A stretch of 64,000 bases of DNA from Janthinobacterium lividum (GTDB lineage Bacteria > Pseudomonadota > Gammaproteobacteria > Burkholderiales > Burkholderiaceae_D). The stretch is taken from positions 248,001 through 312,000 of the forward strand of contig NZ_JAAOLY010000006.1 in the NCBI RefSeq assembly GCF_011601275.1, given 5' to 3'. Each line of letters starts with the position of its first letter. Position 1 is the stretch's first letter. Of the stretch, positions 55,161-64,000 are shown one piece after another. The notes beneath the pieces are model-generated. The model saw only the letters and a program-made list of their open reading frames with translations. It was not told the DNA's origin and made no database searches. The translations under genes and the position numbers were made by a program.

Positions 55161-55195
55161 AAAACGGCCCGCAAACAGTGTCTGCGGGCCGTTTT
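55161..55195 (-). terminator. Terminator after alaS, 13-bp perfect stem
   Basis: AAAACGGCCCGCA (55161-55173) pairs with TGCGGGCCGTTTT (55183-55195), about 50 bp after the alaS stop codon on the minus strand. Confidence 0.88.
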
Positions 55196-55241
55196 CAAGG
55201 GGCTGTGGGGCGAAAACCCCGCATGCCTGCTAGCTTACGCT

Positions 55242-57854
55242 TTATTTTGCTCGCTCGCCGACCCAGGCCGGCACGCCAGCCAGGGCGTTCGCCAAACCGC
55301 TAGGATCGGTGCCGCCAGCCTGCGCCATATCGGGGCGTCCGCCGCCTTTTCCGCCCACTTGCTGTGCAACGAAGTTCACCAGCTCGCCCGCTTTGACCTT
55401 GGAAGTCGCGTCCGCCGTCACGCCGGCGATCAGGCTGACCTTGCCGTCCGCCACGCTGGCCAGCACGATGGCGGCCGTTTTCAGCTTGTCCTTCAGCTTG
55501 TCCATGGTTTCGCGCAAACGGGCCACGTCGGCGCCGTCCAGCACGGCCGCCAGCACCTTGATGCCATTGACGTCGACGGCTTGCGTGACCAGTTCATCGC
55601 CCTGGCCCGAAGCCAGTTTCGATTTCAGCGCGGCCAGTTCCTTCTCCAGCGCCTTCACATGGTCCTGCACCTGGCCGATGCGGGCAGTCAGTTCTTCCGG
55701 CTGCGCCTTCAGGGCGTTGGCCGCTTCGACCAGGCGGCGGTTGATGGTTTGCACCAGCGCCAGCGCGCCCTCGCCCGTCACGGCTTCCACGCGGCGGATG
55801 CCGGCGGCAACACCGCTTTCGCCGATGATCTTGAACAGGCCGATGTCGCCCGTGCGCTGCACGTGGACGCCGCCGCACAGCTCTTTCGAGCTGCCGATGT
55901 CCAGCACGCGCACTTCGTCGCCGTATTTCTCGCCGAACAGGGCCATCGCGCCATGCTTGACGGCATCGTCAAACGACATCAAATGGGCTTGCGTGGCGCG
56001 GTTTTCCAGGATCTCTTTATTGACGATGGTTTCCACGGCGGCGATCTGCTCGGCAGTCATCGGCGCATTGTGGCTGAAGTCGAAACGGGTTTTGTCCGGG
56101 TCGACCAGCGAACCTTTTTGCGCCACGTGGCTGCCCAGCACTTCGCGCAAGGCCTTGTGCATCAAGTGCGTGGCCGAGTGGTTGCGGATCGTGCGCGCAC
56201 GCTTGGCCGTATCGACTTGCGCCGAGACGGCGTCGCCCACCTTCAGCACGCCCGACTCGAGCACGCCGTGATGACCGAACACGTCAGCCTGGATTTTCAG
56301 CGTGTCGCTGACGGCAAAGCTGCCCGCGCCCGAGGCGATCACGCCCTGGTCGCCCACCTGGCCGCCAGATTCCGCGTAGAACGGCGTGGTGTCGAGCACG
56401 ACGATGCCTTCCTGGCCCGCTTTCAGTTCAGCTACCTGCGTGCCGGCCGCATACAGCGCGACGACCTTGCCGCTGAACGTCAATTGATCGTAACCGACGA
56501 ACTTGTTTTTCTCGCCCGTGTACTCGACCTTGCTGTCCTTGTGCGTCTTGCCGCCCTTGCGCGACAGTTCCTGGCTTTCCTTGAGGGCCGCGTCATAGCC
56601 GGCCTGGTCGAACGTGATATTGCGTTCGCGGCAGATATCGGCCGTCAGGTCCGGCGGGAAGCCGTAGGTTTCGTACAAGGTAAAAGCGGTGGCGCCGTCG
56701 ATGCCGGTGGCATCCTTGGCCAGCTGCGCTTCCAGCACTTTCATGCCCGTTTCCAGGGTTTCGCCGAAACGCTCTTCCTCGGCTTTGAGCATGTTGGCGA
56801 CGTTGTCTTTCGCTTCTTCCAGCTCGGGATAGGCGCCGCCCATCTCGATGGCCAGATCGGCCACCAGCTTGTAGAAGAACGGTTTCGTCTGGCCCAGCTT
56901 GTGACCATGGCGCAAGGCGCGGCGGATGATGCGGCGCAGCACATACGCCCGGCCTTCGCTGCCCGGAATGATGCCGTCGACGATCATGAAGGCGGCGGCG
57001 CGGATGTGGTCGGCGATCACGCGCAGCGACTTGTTTTCCAGGTCCGTGGCGCCCGTTTCGCGCGCGGCGGCGCGGATCAAATGCTGGAACAGGTCGATTT
57101 CATAGTTCGAATGCACGTGCTGCAGCACGGCGGCCAGGCGCTCCATGCCCATGCCCGTGTCGACGCAAGGCTTCGGCAGCTTGTGCATGACACCGGCTTC
57201 GTCGCGGTTGAACTGCATGAACACGAGGTTCCAGATTTCAATGAAGCGGTCGCCGTCTTCGTCTGGCGAACCCGGCGGGCCGCCAGGAATGTCGGCGCCG
57301 TGGTCGTAGAAGATTTCCGTGCATGGACCGCATGGGCCCGTGTCAGCCATCTGCCAGAAATTGTCCGATGCGTAGCGCGAGCCCTTGTTGTCGCCGATGC
57401 GGATGATGCGCTCGGTCGGCACGCCGATTTCTTTCGCCCAGATATCGTACGCTTCGTCATCTTCGATGTACACGGTGACGGTCAGCTTGTCGGCCGGCAA
57501 GCCATATACCTTGGTCAGCAGTTCCCACGCGTATTGAATCGCGTCGCGCTTGAAATAGTCGCCGAAGCTGAAGTTGCCCAGCATTTCAAAGAAGGTGTGG
57601 TGGCGCGCCGTGTAGCCGACGTTTTCCAGATCGTTGTGCTTGCCGCCGGCGCGCACGCAGCGCTGCACGGAGGTGGCGCGCGTGTACGGACGGCTGTCCG
57701 TGCCTGTAAACACATCCTTGAATTGCACCATGCCGCTGTTCGTCAACAGCAAGGTCGGATCGTTGCCTGGCACCAAGGAGCTGGAACGGACGATGGAATG
57801 GCCCTTGGACTCGAAGAATTTGAGGAACTTGTCGCGGATTTCAGTTGATTTCAT
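55242..57854 (-). CDS. alaS: Alanyl-tRNA synthetase
   Basis: An 870-residue synthetase from the ATG at 57854 ([20 protein letters not shown]). The class II catalytic blocks ([40 protein letters not shown]), the editing domain zinc ligands ([17 protein letters not shown], and [13 protein letters not shown]) and the C-terminal DHHA1 domain are all present. Upstream frame extension is antisense to the regulator gene. No good ribosome-binding site is seen. Confidence 0.98.
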   Translation of the reverse strand: MKSTEIRDKFLKFFESKGHSIVRSSSLVPGNDPTLLLTNSGMVQFKDVFTGTDSRPYTRATSVQRCVRAGGKHNDLENVGYTARHHTFFEMLGNFSFGDYFKRDAIQYAWELLTKVYGLPADKLTVTVYIEDDEAYDIWAKEIGVPTERIIRIGDNKGSRYASDNFWQMADTGPCGPCTEIFYDHGADIPGGPPGSPDEDGDRFIEIWNLVFMQFNRDEAGVMHKLPKPCVDTGMGMERLAAVLQHVHSNYEIDLFQHLIRAAARETGATDLENKSLRVIADHIRAAAFMIVDGIIPGSEGRAYVLRRIIRRALRHGHKLGQTKPFFYKLVADLAIEMGGAYPELEEAKDNVANMLKAEEERFGETLETGMKVLEAQLAKDATGIDGATAFTLYETYGFPPDLTADICRERNITFDQAGYDAALKESQELSRKGGKTHKDSKVEYTGEKNKFVGYDQLTFSGKVVALYAAGTQVAELKAGQEGIVVLDTTPFYAESGGQVGDQGVIASGAGSFAVSDTLKIQADVFGHHGVLESGVLKVGDAVSAQVDTAKRARTIRNHSATHLMHKALREVLGSHVAQKGSLVDPDKTRFDFSHNAPMTAEQIAAVETIVNKEILENRATQAHLMSFDDAVKHGAMALFGEKYGDEVRVLDIGSSKELCGGVHVQRTGDIGLFKIIGESGVAAGIRRVEAVTGEGALALVQTINRRLVEAANALKAQPEELTARIGQVQDHVKALEKELAALKSKLASGQGDELVTQAVDVNGIKVLAAVLDGADVARLRETMDKLKDKLKTAAIVLASVADGKVSLIAGVTADATSKVKAGELVNFVAQQVGGKGGGRPDMAQAGGTDPSGLANALAGVPAWVGERAK

Positions 57855-57973
57855 GTTTTTTTGGCAAAGAGTGGCGGCAGCTTTAAAGGGAAGATTATAC
57901 GTGATATGGGGTGCGGCAATGACGGCTGGCCAGGGCATTGTTGCGCCCGTGCCAACATCGACGGCCTGCCCGC

Positions 57974-58414
57974 TCAGGCCGGGTCGTGGTGGCTGGCGCA
58001 GGCGTGCGGTGCTGTGCCAGCCACACTGGCGCCGGCGGCCGCATTGCAATCGGCGCAGCGGCCGTACAGGGTCAGCTCGTGGCGCTCGACGACAAAGCCT
58101 TGCGGCGCCATGCGCTTCAAGTCGCCCGGGCAATCATGCACGTCGAACACGCGCTGGCACGTGGTGCACTGGAAATGGTGGTGGTGGTGATTGGCGGCCG
58201 TGTTCGACTCGTAGCGCGGGTTTTCACCCGGCAAGGTCACCACGTGCACTTTTTCTTCCAGCACCAGCGATTTTAAATTGCGGTAAACGGTGGCAATGCC
58301 CAGCTGCGTCACCTGCAAGCTGGCCTGTTCGAGAATTTCCTGCGCCGACAAGGGGCGCTGGGCCGACTCGATGGCGGCTTGAATAGCGGTTTTTTGACGT
58401 GTTGTGCGTTCCAT
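57974..58414 (-). CDS. Fur-family regulator, Zur-like
   Basis: A 146-residue Fur-family protein. The winged helix contains [22 protein letters not shown], followed by a metal-sensing part with a five-histidine run (76-80), CTTC (Cys83, Cys86), Cys95 and a second pair CADC (Cys120, Cys123). It is divergent from a ZnuD-like zinc receptor across a perfect palindrome, so zinc sensing (Zur) is the best reading; Fur or PerR identity is not excluded. The ATG at 58414 is chosen. Confidence 0.85.
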   Translation of the reverse strand: MERTTRQKTAIQAAIESAQRPLSAQEILEQASLQVTQLGIATVYRNLKSLVLEEKVHVVTLPGENPRYESNTAANHHHHHFQCTTCQRVFDVHDCPGDLKRMAPQGFVVERHELTLYGRCADCNAAAGASVAGTAPHACASHHDPA

Positions 58415-58470
58415 AGCCAACAGAATACACCATCCGCCTGTATCTACCGCCCGGAAAAACCGTCACACAG

Positions 58471-58492
58471 TAATGATAATGGGTTATCATTA
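58471..58492. promoter_or_regulatory. Zur/Fur-box palindrome between regulator and receptor
   Basis: TAATGATAA (58471-58479), TGGG, TTATCATTA (58484-58492): a perfect 9-bp inverted repeat in the divergent promoter region, with the GATAAT/ATTATC character of Fur-superfamily operators. Confidence 0.85.
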
Positions 58493-58571
58493 TCATCTTA
58501 GGGCAGGCTATTTCCTTTCACGCGCTGCCCCAACCCTGCCAACACCGATAGCCGATAAGGAACTTTTGCCC

Positions 58572-60629
58572 ATGTCCGTCCGTCCTCACCAACCCACTCC
58601 CCTCGCGCTGGCCATCATGCTGGCATTTGCCGCTCCCGCCAGCGCACTGGCGCAGCAGGCGACAACCTTGCCCGCCGTCACCGTCTCGGCCAGCGCGCTG
58701 GCCCTGGGCAGCGACGACATGAGCACGCCCGTCACCGTACTGGAAGGCGAGGCACTGGTGCTGGCAAGGGCGGCGACCCTCGGCGAAACCCTCGCTGGCC
58801 AGCCCGGCATCACATCCAGCCATTTCGGCGCCGGCGCCAGCCGTCCCATCATCCGCGGCATGGATGGCCCGCGCGTCAAGGTGCTGTCCGATGGCGCCGA
58901 AGTGCAGGATGCGTCGACCATCAGCCCCGACCATGCCGTCGCGGCCGAACCGATGCTGTCGGAACAGATTGAAGTCTTGCGCGGCCCGTCCGCGCTGGCC
59001 TATGGCGGCGGCGCCGTCGGCGGCGTGGTCAATGTGATCGACAAGAAAATCCCCACGCGCGTGCCAGCCAAGGGCTTCGAGGGCAGCGCGGAAGTGCGCG
59101 CCAACTCGGCTGCGCGCGAAAAGGCGGGCGCCTTTGAAGTGACCGGCGGCTCCGGCAACATCGCCTTCCACGCGGAAGGCGTCAAGCGCGACGCGAAAGA
59201 ATACAAGGTCGGCAGCGGCTGGGAAGGCGGCTCGAAAGTAGGCGGCAGCTACAACAAGACGGACACGGGCAGCGTGGGCGTGTCGTGGGTGGGACAACGG
59301 GGCTTCCTGGGCCTGGCCTTCACCAGCCAGCATGCGGAATACGGCTTGCCCGGCCACAACCACGAATTCGAAAGTTGCCACCCGCACGGCACGCACCTGC
59401 ATTGCGGCGGCCACGAAGGCCACGGCCACGGTGATGAAGAGGAACATGAGCACGACCACGAAGAGGGTGCCGTTCCCTACGTGAAACTGAAGAGCGAACG
59501 CTGGGATGTGCGCGGCGAATTGCGCGATCCCGTGCCGGGCTTCGCCAAGCTGCGCCTGCGCGCTTCGTTCACCGATTACAAGCACGATGAAATCGAAGGC
59601 ACGGAAATCGCTACCACCTTCAAGAACAAGGGCCACGATGCGCGCCTGGAAATGGAACACCATCCCGTCTTCGGCTGGCGCGGCGTGGTTGGCCTGCAAA
59701 CGTTGAAGCGCGACTTCTCGGCCCTGGGAGAGGAAGCCTACGTGGCGCCGACGGTAACGAAGAAACACGCGGCCTTCCTTGTCGAGGAATACAAGCTCGA
59801 CCAATGGCGCTTCGAAGCGGGCTTGCGCCACGAATGGCAAGACATCGCTGTCGACAGCGCCACCTTGCAAGACCGCAGCGCCAAGGGCACGTCGGTCTCC
59901 TTGGGCGCCGTGTGGAAATTCGCGCCGCAGTATTCGCTCGGCTCGACCATTTCGCGCACGCACCGCCTGCCCAGCGCCGAGGAACTGTATGCGCACGGCG
60001 TGCACATGGCAACGGCCACGTATGAGCTGGGCAATCAAAACCTGGGCAAGGAAACGTCGAACAATATCGACTTGACCTTGCGCAAATATGCGGGTGCCAC
60101 GACCTTCTCGGCCAGCGCCTACCGCAACAAGGTGGATAACTACATCTTCGGCTCCACCCTCGACAACCACGAAGGCTTCCAGCTGATCCAGTACGCCCAG
60201 CGCGACGCCACGTTTACGGGCGTCGAAGGCCAGATCCGCCAGCAACTGAACCCCATGTTCGGCGCCAGCGTGTTCGGCGACTATGTGCGGGCCAAGCTGG
60301 CCGACGGTGGGGGCAACCTGCCACGCATCCCGGCCCAGCGGGTCGGCGTGAAGTTCGACGCCAACTGGCAGGCATGGAGCGGCGTGGCCGAGTTCTACCG
60401 CGTGGGCAAGCAGGATAAAGTGGCAGCGTTCGAAACGGCAACGCCGGGCTACAACATGCTCAACCTCTCCGCCAACTACGACACGCGCATCGGCACGACG
60501 CCGGCCCAGTTCTACATCAAGGCGAACAACCTGACGAATGAACTGGCGTACAGCCACACCTCGTTCATCAAGAATGCGGCGCCGTTGATGGGGCGCAATG
60601 TGACCATCGGTATGCGCGTGACTTTCTAA
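58572..60629 (+). CDS. ZnuD-like TonB-dependent zinc receptor
   Basis: A 685-residue outer-membrane receptor with a signal peptide (LALAIMLAFAAPASALAQQ), plug (GASRPIIRGMDGPRVKVLSD, QIEVLRGPSALAYGGGAVGG) and barrel ending LMGRNVTIGMRVTF. Residues 262-298 form a His/Glu/Asp-rich loop (GTHLHCGGHEGHGHGDEEEH), characteristic of ZnuD, which captures zinc at the cell surface. Its length equals ZnuD-type receptors. The upstream palindrome and divergent Fur-family regulator indicate repression under zinc sufficiency. Copper or other metals remain possible. Confidence 0.92.
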   Translation: MSVRPHQPTPLALAIMLAFAAPASALAQQATTLPAVTVSASALALGSDDMSTPVTVLEGEALVLARAATLGETLAGQPGITSSHFGAGASRPIIRGMDGPRVKVLSDGAEVQDASTISPDHAVAAEPMLSEQIEVLRGPSALAYGGGAVGGVVNVIDKKIPTRVPAKGFEGSAEVRANSAAREKAGAFEVTGGSGNIAFHAEGVKRDAKEYKVGSGWEGGSKVGGSYNKTDTGSVGVSWVGQRGFLGLAFTSQHAEYGLPGHNHEFESCHPHGTHLHCGGHEGHGHGDEEEHEHDHEEGAVPYVKLKSERWDVRGELRDPVPGFAKLRLRASFTDYKHDEIEGTEIATTFKNKGHDARLEMEHHPVFGWRGVVGLQTLKRDFSALGEEAYVAPTVTKKHAAFLVEEYKLDQWRFEAGLRHEWQDIAVDSATLQDRSAKGTSVSLGAVWKFAPQYSLGSTISRTHRLPSAEELYAHGVHMATATYELGNQNLGKETSNNIDLTLRKYAGATTFSASAYRNKVDNYIFGSTLDNHEGFQLIQYAQRDATFTGVEGQIRQQLNPMFGASVFGDYVRAKLADGGGNLPRIPAQRVGVKFDANWQAWSGVAEFYRVGKQDKVAAFETATPGYNMLNLSANYDTRIGTTPAQFYIKANNLTNELAYSHTSFIKNAAPLMGRNVTIGMRVTF

Positions 60630-60640
60630 GCTGCTTGAAA

Positions 60641-60677
60641 CGTAGGTCGGCTTAGCGCGCAAGCGCGTAAGCCGACA
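60641..60677 (+). repeat. REP-like palindromic unit 1
   Basis: Begins CGTAGGTCGGCTTAGCGCGC and ends GTAAGCCGACA, an imperfect hairpin with the GTAGGTCGG head of proteobacterial REP elements. It lies just after the ZnuD-like gene and faces unit 2 in inverted orientation. Confidence 0.75.
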
Positions 60678-60699
60678 ACACCAGCGGCGCCAACAATGT

Positions 60700-60737
60700 T
60701 GTCGGATTACGGCGCTGCGCGCCCAATCCGACCTACG
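60700..60737 (-). repeat. REP-like palindromic unit 2, inverted
   Basis: The reverse complement begins CGTAGGTCGGATTGGGCGCG and ends GTAATCCGACA, homologous to unit 1. Together they form a BIME-like pair between converging genes. The stop codon of the glycerophosphodiesterase (60733-60735) lies inside this unit. Confidence 0.75.
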
Positions 60738-61476
60738 CCATGGATGGAATAATATCTATCCTGTCCGTACAAAACCCATCCACGCCCCAGGCCAGCAATT
60801 CGCTGGCCCGCTCGGGTGTGTTGACGGTGTAGCAGAACAGCCCGTATCCCGCCTCCTTGACTTCTCGCGCCAGTTCCGGCGTCAGTTGCTGGTGGTCGCA
60901 ATGGATCGCCACCACGCCCAATTCCTTTGCTTTTTTCGCCCAATCAGAAGGTATCGCTTCGACCAGCCAGCCGCGCGCCAATTGCGGCGCCGCCTGGCGC
61001 GCCGCTTCCAGCGCGTCGATGCTGAACGACGACAGCAGCGGCAGTAATTCGCCAGCCGCGATTTCCTGCGCAAAGTAATCGCGCGTGGCCCGCGCCACCG
61101 TCTCGCCCGTGGGCACATCGAAGCCGGGGGCCGGCTTGATCTCGATATTCATCCAGATGCGCTGGGCCTTGCAATACGCCGCCACGGCCTCGAACGTGGG
61201 CACGCCTTCGCCGGAAAATGCGGGGCCGAACCAGGCGCCCGCCTCCATCGTGCCCAGTTGCGCGGCCGTGTAATCATTGATATGGCCGCTGCCGACCACG
61301 GTGCGGCCCAGCTCGGGGTCGTGCACGACGACGGGTACGCCGTCGGACGCCAGCATGACGTCGAATTCCACGGCGCGGTAGCCGTAGGCCAGACCGCAGC
61401 GCAGGGCGGCCAGGGTGTTTTCAGGCGCCAGGGTGCCGCCGCCGCGGTGCGCGAGGGTGCGTGGATAGGGCCACAT
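60733..61476 (-). CDS. ugpQ: Glycerophosphodiester phosphodiesterase
   Basis: A 247-residue GDPD with LAHRGGGTLAPENTLAALR (catalytic His), EFDVMLASDGVPVVVHDPEL (metal and catalytic residues), and GVDGFCTDRID at the end of the TIM barrel. No signal peptide, so cytoplasmic like UgpQ. It hydrolyses glycerophosphodiesters to glycerol-3-phosphate and an alcohol. The ATG at 61476 has AAAGGAA upstream. The last two residues and stop codon fall inside a REP-like repeat. No other ugp genes adjoin it. Confidence 0.93.
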   Translation of the reverse strand: MWPYPRTLAHRGGGTLAPENTLAALRCGLAYGYRAVEFDVMLASDGVPVVVHDPELGRTVVGSGHINDYTAAQLGTMEAGAWFGPAFSGEGVPTFEAVAAYCKAQRIWMNIEIKPAPGFDVPTGETVARATRDYFAQEIAAGELLPLLSSFSIDALEAARQAAPQLARGWLVEAIPSDWAKKAKELGVVAIHCDHQQLTPELAREVKEAGYGLFCYTVNTPERASELLAWGVDGFCTDRIDIIPSMA

Positions 61477-61672
61477 GGGATTTCCTTTAGCAATTCTATG
61501 GGTGCACGACTGTCTTGCCATACTATCGCGTGCCCGTCCTGAAAAGTAAAGCGGCCCCGTTTGGCGACGCACCGGTGAGAATGACGGCGCGCCAGGCCCG
61601 TTTCGTCGCAGCCCTGTTGCGCGCTGACCTGCGCTGGCACACAATGCCCCATCGCTACCAGCAGACACTTCC

Positions 61673-62788
61673 ATGAAATCCGACGCCCCTTTCGCCGATG
61701 CCCCCGCCAGGCGCCGCTTCCCCTACTACCGCATGCTGCTCGACGCGCGCTATGCGATGGTGCTGAACGTGATCTGCGCGCTGGTCATCACGTTCATGCT
61801 CAATCCGGGCAGCCATTTTGGACAAAACCTGGTCGCCTCGATGTGCATCGGCACGATCGCCTTCCTGCTAATCGACGGCATGCGCCTGACCTTATGGGGT
61901 GAAGGGCAGCGGCCCAGATTCCTGCCCTTCATGCTCATCATCCTGCTGTCCGTGCCCGTGGCACAAATGCTGGGCCTGCTCCTGTTCGGCTGGCTGACGG
62001 GCGTGGACGTAGGCGGCTTCGAAAACCTGCTGCCCACGCAAATGATGGGCACGCTCGTATTCACCCTGCTGGCCACGGGCGGCGCCGTGCTGTTTTTCTC
62101 CAGCCGCGAAAAGATTGCCCGCCTGCAAATGGCGGCAGCCGAGGAAAAAGCCCGCGCCGAATCCGTGGCGCGCCAGGCCATGCAGGCGCAACTGCAGTTG
62201 CTGCAGGCGCAGATCGAACCGCACATGCTGTTCAACACCCTGGCCAACCTGCAGGGCCTGATCAGCTTTGACCCGGACCGTGCCCAGCTGCTGCTCGACC
62301 AGCTGATCCAGTACTTGCGCGCCACCCTCTCGTCCTCGCGCGCCGAGTCCACCACCCTGGCGCAGGAGTTTTCCCTGATGCAAGCCTACCTGGGCCTGAT
62401 GTCGATACGCATGGGTGCGCGCCTGCGCTTTACGCTGGACTTGCCCGAAGCCTTGCGCCAAATCAAGGTGCCGCCCATGCTGCTGCAGCCGCTGGTGGAA
62501 AACGCCATCCAGCACGGCCTGGAACCGAAGATCGAAGGCGGCCATATCCACGTGCACGCGTCCACGGATGGCGGCGTGCTGCTGCTCACCGTCAGCGACG
62601 ATGGCCTGGGTCTCGACCATCCGGGCCAGACCAAGGGTACGCAGCTGGGCGTGGCGAATATCCGCGAGCGCCTGCGCGGCATGCATGGCGATGCCGCCAG
62701 CCTGTCGCTGGCCGCCAATACGCCGGCAGGCGTCGTCGCCCGCCTTCAATTCCCCATTCACTCCACCACCGCGAGCCCTACGCCATGA
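61673..62788 (+). CDS. LytS/AlgZ-type sensor histidine kinase
   Basis: A 371-residue membrane kinase: four helices (about 27-145), a coiled segment, then the His_kinase domain with QLQLLQAQIEPHMLFNTLAN (phospho-acceptor His in EPHMLFNTL) and the ATPase domain with PPMLLQPLVENAIQHGLEP (N box) and LTVSDDGLGLDHPG (G box). It has no separate sensor domain, so the transmembrane part is likely the sensor. It overlaps the regulator gene by four bases and forms a two-component system with it. Confidence 0.93.
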   Translation: MKSDAPFADAPARRRFPYYRMLLDARYAMVLNVICALVITFMLNPGSHFGQNLVASMCIGTIAFLLIDGMRLTLWGEGQRPRFLPFMLIILLSVPVAQMLGLLLFGWLTGVDVGGFENLLPTQMMGTLVFTLLATGGAVLFFSSREKIARLQMAAAEEKARAESVARQAMQAQLQLLQAQIEPHMLFNTLANLQGLISFDPDRAQLLLDQLIQYLRATLSSSRAESTTLAQEFSLMQAYLGLMSIRMGARLRFTLDLPEALRQIKVPPMLLQPLVENAIQHGLEPKIEGGHIHVHASTDGGVLLLTVSDDGLGLDHPGQTKGTQLGVANIRERLRGMHGDAASLSLAANTPAGVVARLQFPIHSTTASPTP

Positions 62789-63672
62789 CCATCCACACCC
62801 CGCGCGCCCTGATCGCCGAAGATGAACCCATACTCGCCGCCGCCCTCGCGCACGCCTTGCAGCGGCTGTGGCCGGAACTCGACATCGTTGCCACCTGCCC
62901 CAACGGCGTGGAAGCCTTGCGCCAAGGCCTGGCGCTGCAGCCCGACATCCTCTTTCTCGACATCAAGATGCCAGGCAAGACGGGCCTGGAAGCGGCCGAG
63001 GAACTTGCGGAACAGTGGCCGGACGGCGTGCCTTTTCCCCACATCGTATTCGTGACCGCCTACGATGAATATGCGCTGGCCGCCTTCGAACACGCAGCCG
63101 CCGACTACGTCTTAAAACCCGTCAACGATGCGCGCCTGGGCAAGACGGTGGAACGCCTGCAGCAACGCTTGCGCGACAGCGGTATTGGCAAAGGCGGCGG
63201 TAACGGCACCGCTACAGCAACAGCAACATCAACAGCAACCTCAGCGCCAGCGACGACCGCCACGGCGGCGCCAGCAGCCGGAACCGCCAGCGACGACAAC
63301 ATGGCCCGCCTGCTGAGCCAACTGCAAGCCATGCTGCCGCCCGCGCCGCGCCTGCAGATGATACGGGCGGCCGTCGGCAACAGCGTGCGCATGATCGCGC
63401 TGGCCGACGTCGTGTATTTCGAAGCGCTGGACAAATACATCAACGTCGTGTGCCAGGACAGCGAAGCGCTGATACGCACGAGCCTGAAGGAGTTGCTGCC
63501 CCAGCTGGACCCGCAACAGTTCTGGCAAATCCACCGGGGCACCATCGTCAACGCCAGCGCCATCGCCACGGCCGTGCGCGACGAAGCGGGCAAGCTGTCG
63601 CTCACCCTGCACCAGCATCCGGCGCAACTGCGCGTCAGCCCTTTATATGCGCATTTGTTCCGCCAGATGTAA
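62785..63672 (+). CDS. LytTR-family response regulator
   Basis: A 295-residue regulator. The receiver domain spans about 9-125: ALIAEDEPILAAAL, phospho-acceptor aspartate in ILFLDIKMPGKTGLEAAEEL, and VLKPVNDARLGKTVERLQQ. A Thr/Ala/Pro repeat linker (about 140-170) leads to a LytTR DNA-binding domain (VGNSVRMIALADVVYFEALD, TSLKELLPQLDPQQFWQIHRG). Targets of the pair are unknown; no adjacent gene on this strand is visible. Confidence 0.93.
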   Translation: MTIHTPRALIAEDEPILAAALAHALQRLWPELDIVATCPNGVEALRQGLALQPDILFLDIKMPGKTGLEAAEELAEQWPDGVPFPHIVFVTAYDEYALAAFEHAAADYVLKPVNDARLGKTVERLQQRLRDSGIGKGGGNGTATATATSTATSAPATTATAAPAAGTASDDNMARLLSQLQAMLPPAPRLQMIRAAVGNSVRMIALADVVYFEALDKYINVVCQDSEALIRTSLKELLPQLDPQQFWQIHRGTIVNASAIATAVRDEAGKLSLTLHQHPAQLRVSPLYAHLFRQM

Positions 63673-63691
63673 AACGTTCAAGAGCCAAGGC

Positions 63692-64000
63692 TTAGTGCAT
63701 CTGGTGCTTTAAATCAGACAACTCATCGTGCACCTTGAGCACGGCGCTCTTCATTTCCGGCGTCACGCTGGTCGCCGTGCCGCACGCCCGCTTGGCACGG
63801 TCGCCCAAGGATTCCATCTGGTCGACAGCTTGCCGGATGCGTGCATCGTCTTGCGTGTCGATGGCTTGCCGTACGGCGCTCTTTTGCTGGTCCAGCTGGT
63901 TGATGCAATCCTTCAAGTCCATCGGCATGCCCTGCTGCTTGCCGCACAGCTGGGCCGCCTGGCCGATTGCGTGTTCGATGGCGCCAAAGCGCCGTGCCAC
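63692..64000 (-). CDS. Unknown small protein, possibly truncated at window edge
   Basis: At least 102 residues, mostly helical and charged: DLKDCINQLDQQKSAVRQAI, DTQDDARIRQAVDQMESLGD, TSVTPEMKSAVLKVHDELSD. Cysteines at CGKQQ, DCINQ and RACG. No family is recognised. The frame runs to the last base of the window (a GTG there), so the true N terminus, perhaps with a signal peptide, may lie beyond it. Confidence 0.6.
   Translation of the reverse strand: MARRFGAIEHAIGQAAQLCGKQQGMPMDLKDCINQLDQQKSAVRQAIDTQDDARIRQAVDQMESLGDRAKRACGTATSVTPEMKSAVLKVHDELSDLKHQMH

Noticed and set aside
55242-58133. A longer AlaS starting at 58133
   Set aside because: The extra N terminus is antisense to the Fur-family gene and absent from AlaS; MKSTEIR at 57854 is the conserved start.
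58846-59500. Copper receptor (OprC/NosA-type) reading of the ZnuD-like gene
   Set aside because: The His/Glu/Asp loop, the adjacent Fur-family regulator and the palindrome fit zinc better, though copper is not excluded.

Overview
The window is a GC-rich chromosomal segment from a betaproteobacterium, most likely an Oxalobacteraceae member of the Janthinobacterium/Duganella/Massilia type. The basis is the codon usage, the rpsP-rimM-trmD-rplS order, GspA/GspB and FimV-like proteins, a large GlcNAc/chitin-sugar locus with TonB receptors, and REP-like repeats. Genus assignment is inference. There is no prophage, IS element, CRISPR array, rRNA or tRNA that I can see.

Layout. 1-9 kb: the end of a MATE exporter, a PhzF-like isomerase, a secreted dipeptidyl-peptidase, CsbD, a methyltransferase, an M13 metallopeptidase, an HDOD protein and a FliT-like flagellar chaperone. 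9-20.5 kb: a FimV-like membrane protein, fumarase C, small RNA-binding and unknown proteins, then a compact bufferin-type RiPP operon (precursor BufA plus a fused BufB-BufC protein, 12870-14827). It is followed by a YjfB motility protein, MobB, a phospholipase C/acid phosphatase, and the GspB/ExeA pair. 21.8-41.8 kb: a GlcNAc-utilisation region with sugar kinase, GntR regulator, nagA, SIS-type deaminase, ABC importer, AmpG-like MFS and ABC ATPase in one operon. After these come a TPR protein, two NagX-like membrane acyltransferases, two tandem paralogous TonB receptors and a second GntR regulator. Copies of a TGGTATT motif sit at the control regions of this locus.

42-50 kb: an Lnt-like nitrilase behind an AraC/GyrI regulator, CBS, DUF3579, CobD-like and NUDIX proteins, then the rplS-trmD-rimM-rpsP operon. 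50-58 kb: a glycine-zipper protein, acyl-CoA dehydrogenase with etfA/etfB, TusA-like protein and alaS. 58-64 kb: a Fur-family (Zur-like) regulator divergent from a ZnuD-like receptor across a perfect 9+4+9 palindrome. The end of the window holds a REP-like inverted pair, a glycerophosphodiesterase, a LytS/LytTR two-component system and an incomplete unknown gene.

The observation I rate highest is the bufferin-type operon with its two maturation subunits fused. Second is a set of sigma-28-like promoters (TNAAGTTT-N11-GCCGTTAA type) in front of the FliT-like, YjfB and FimV-like genes, which ties scattered genes to the flagellar regulon. Third is the shared candidate operator of the sugar locus.
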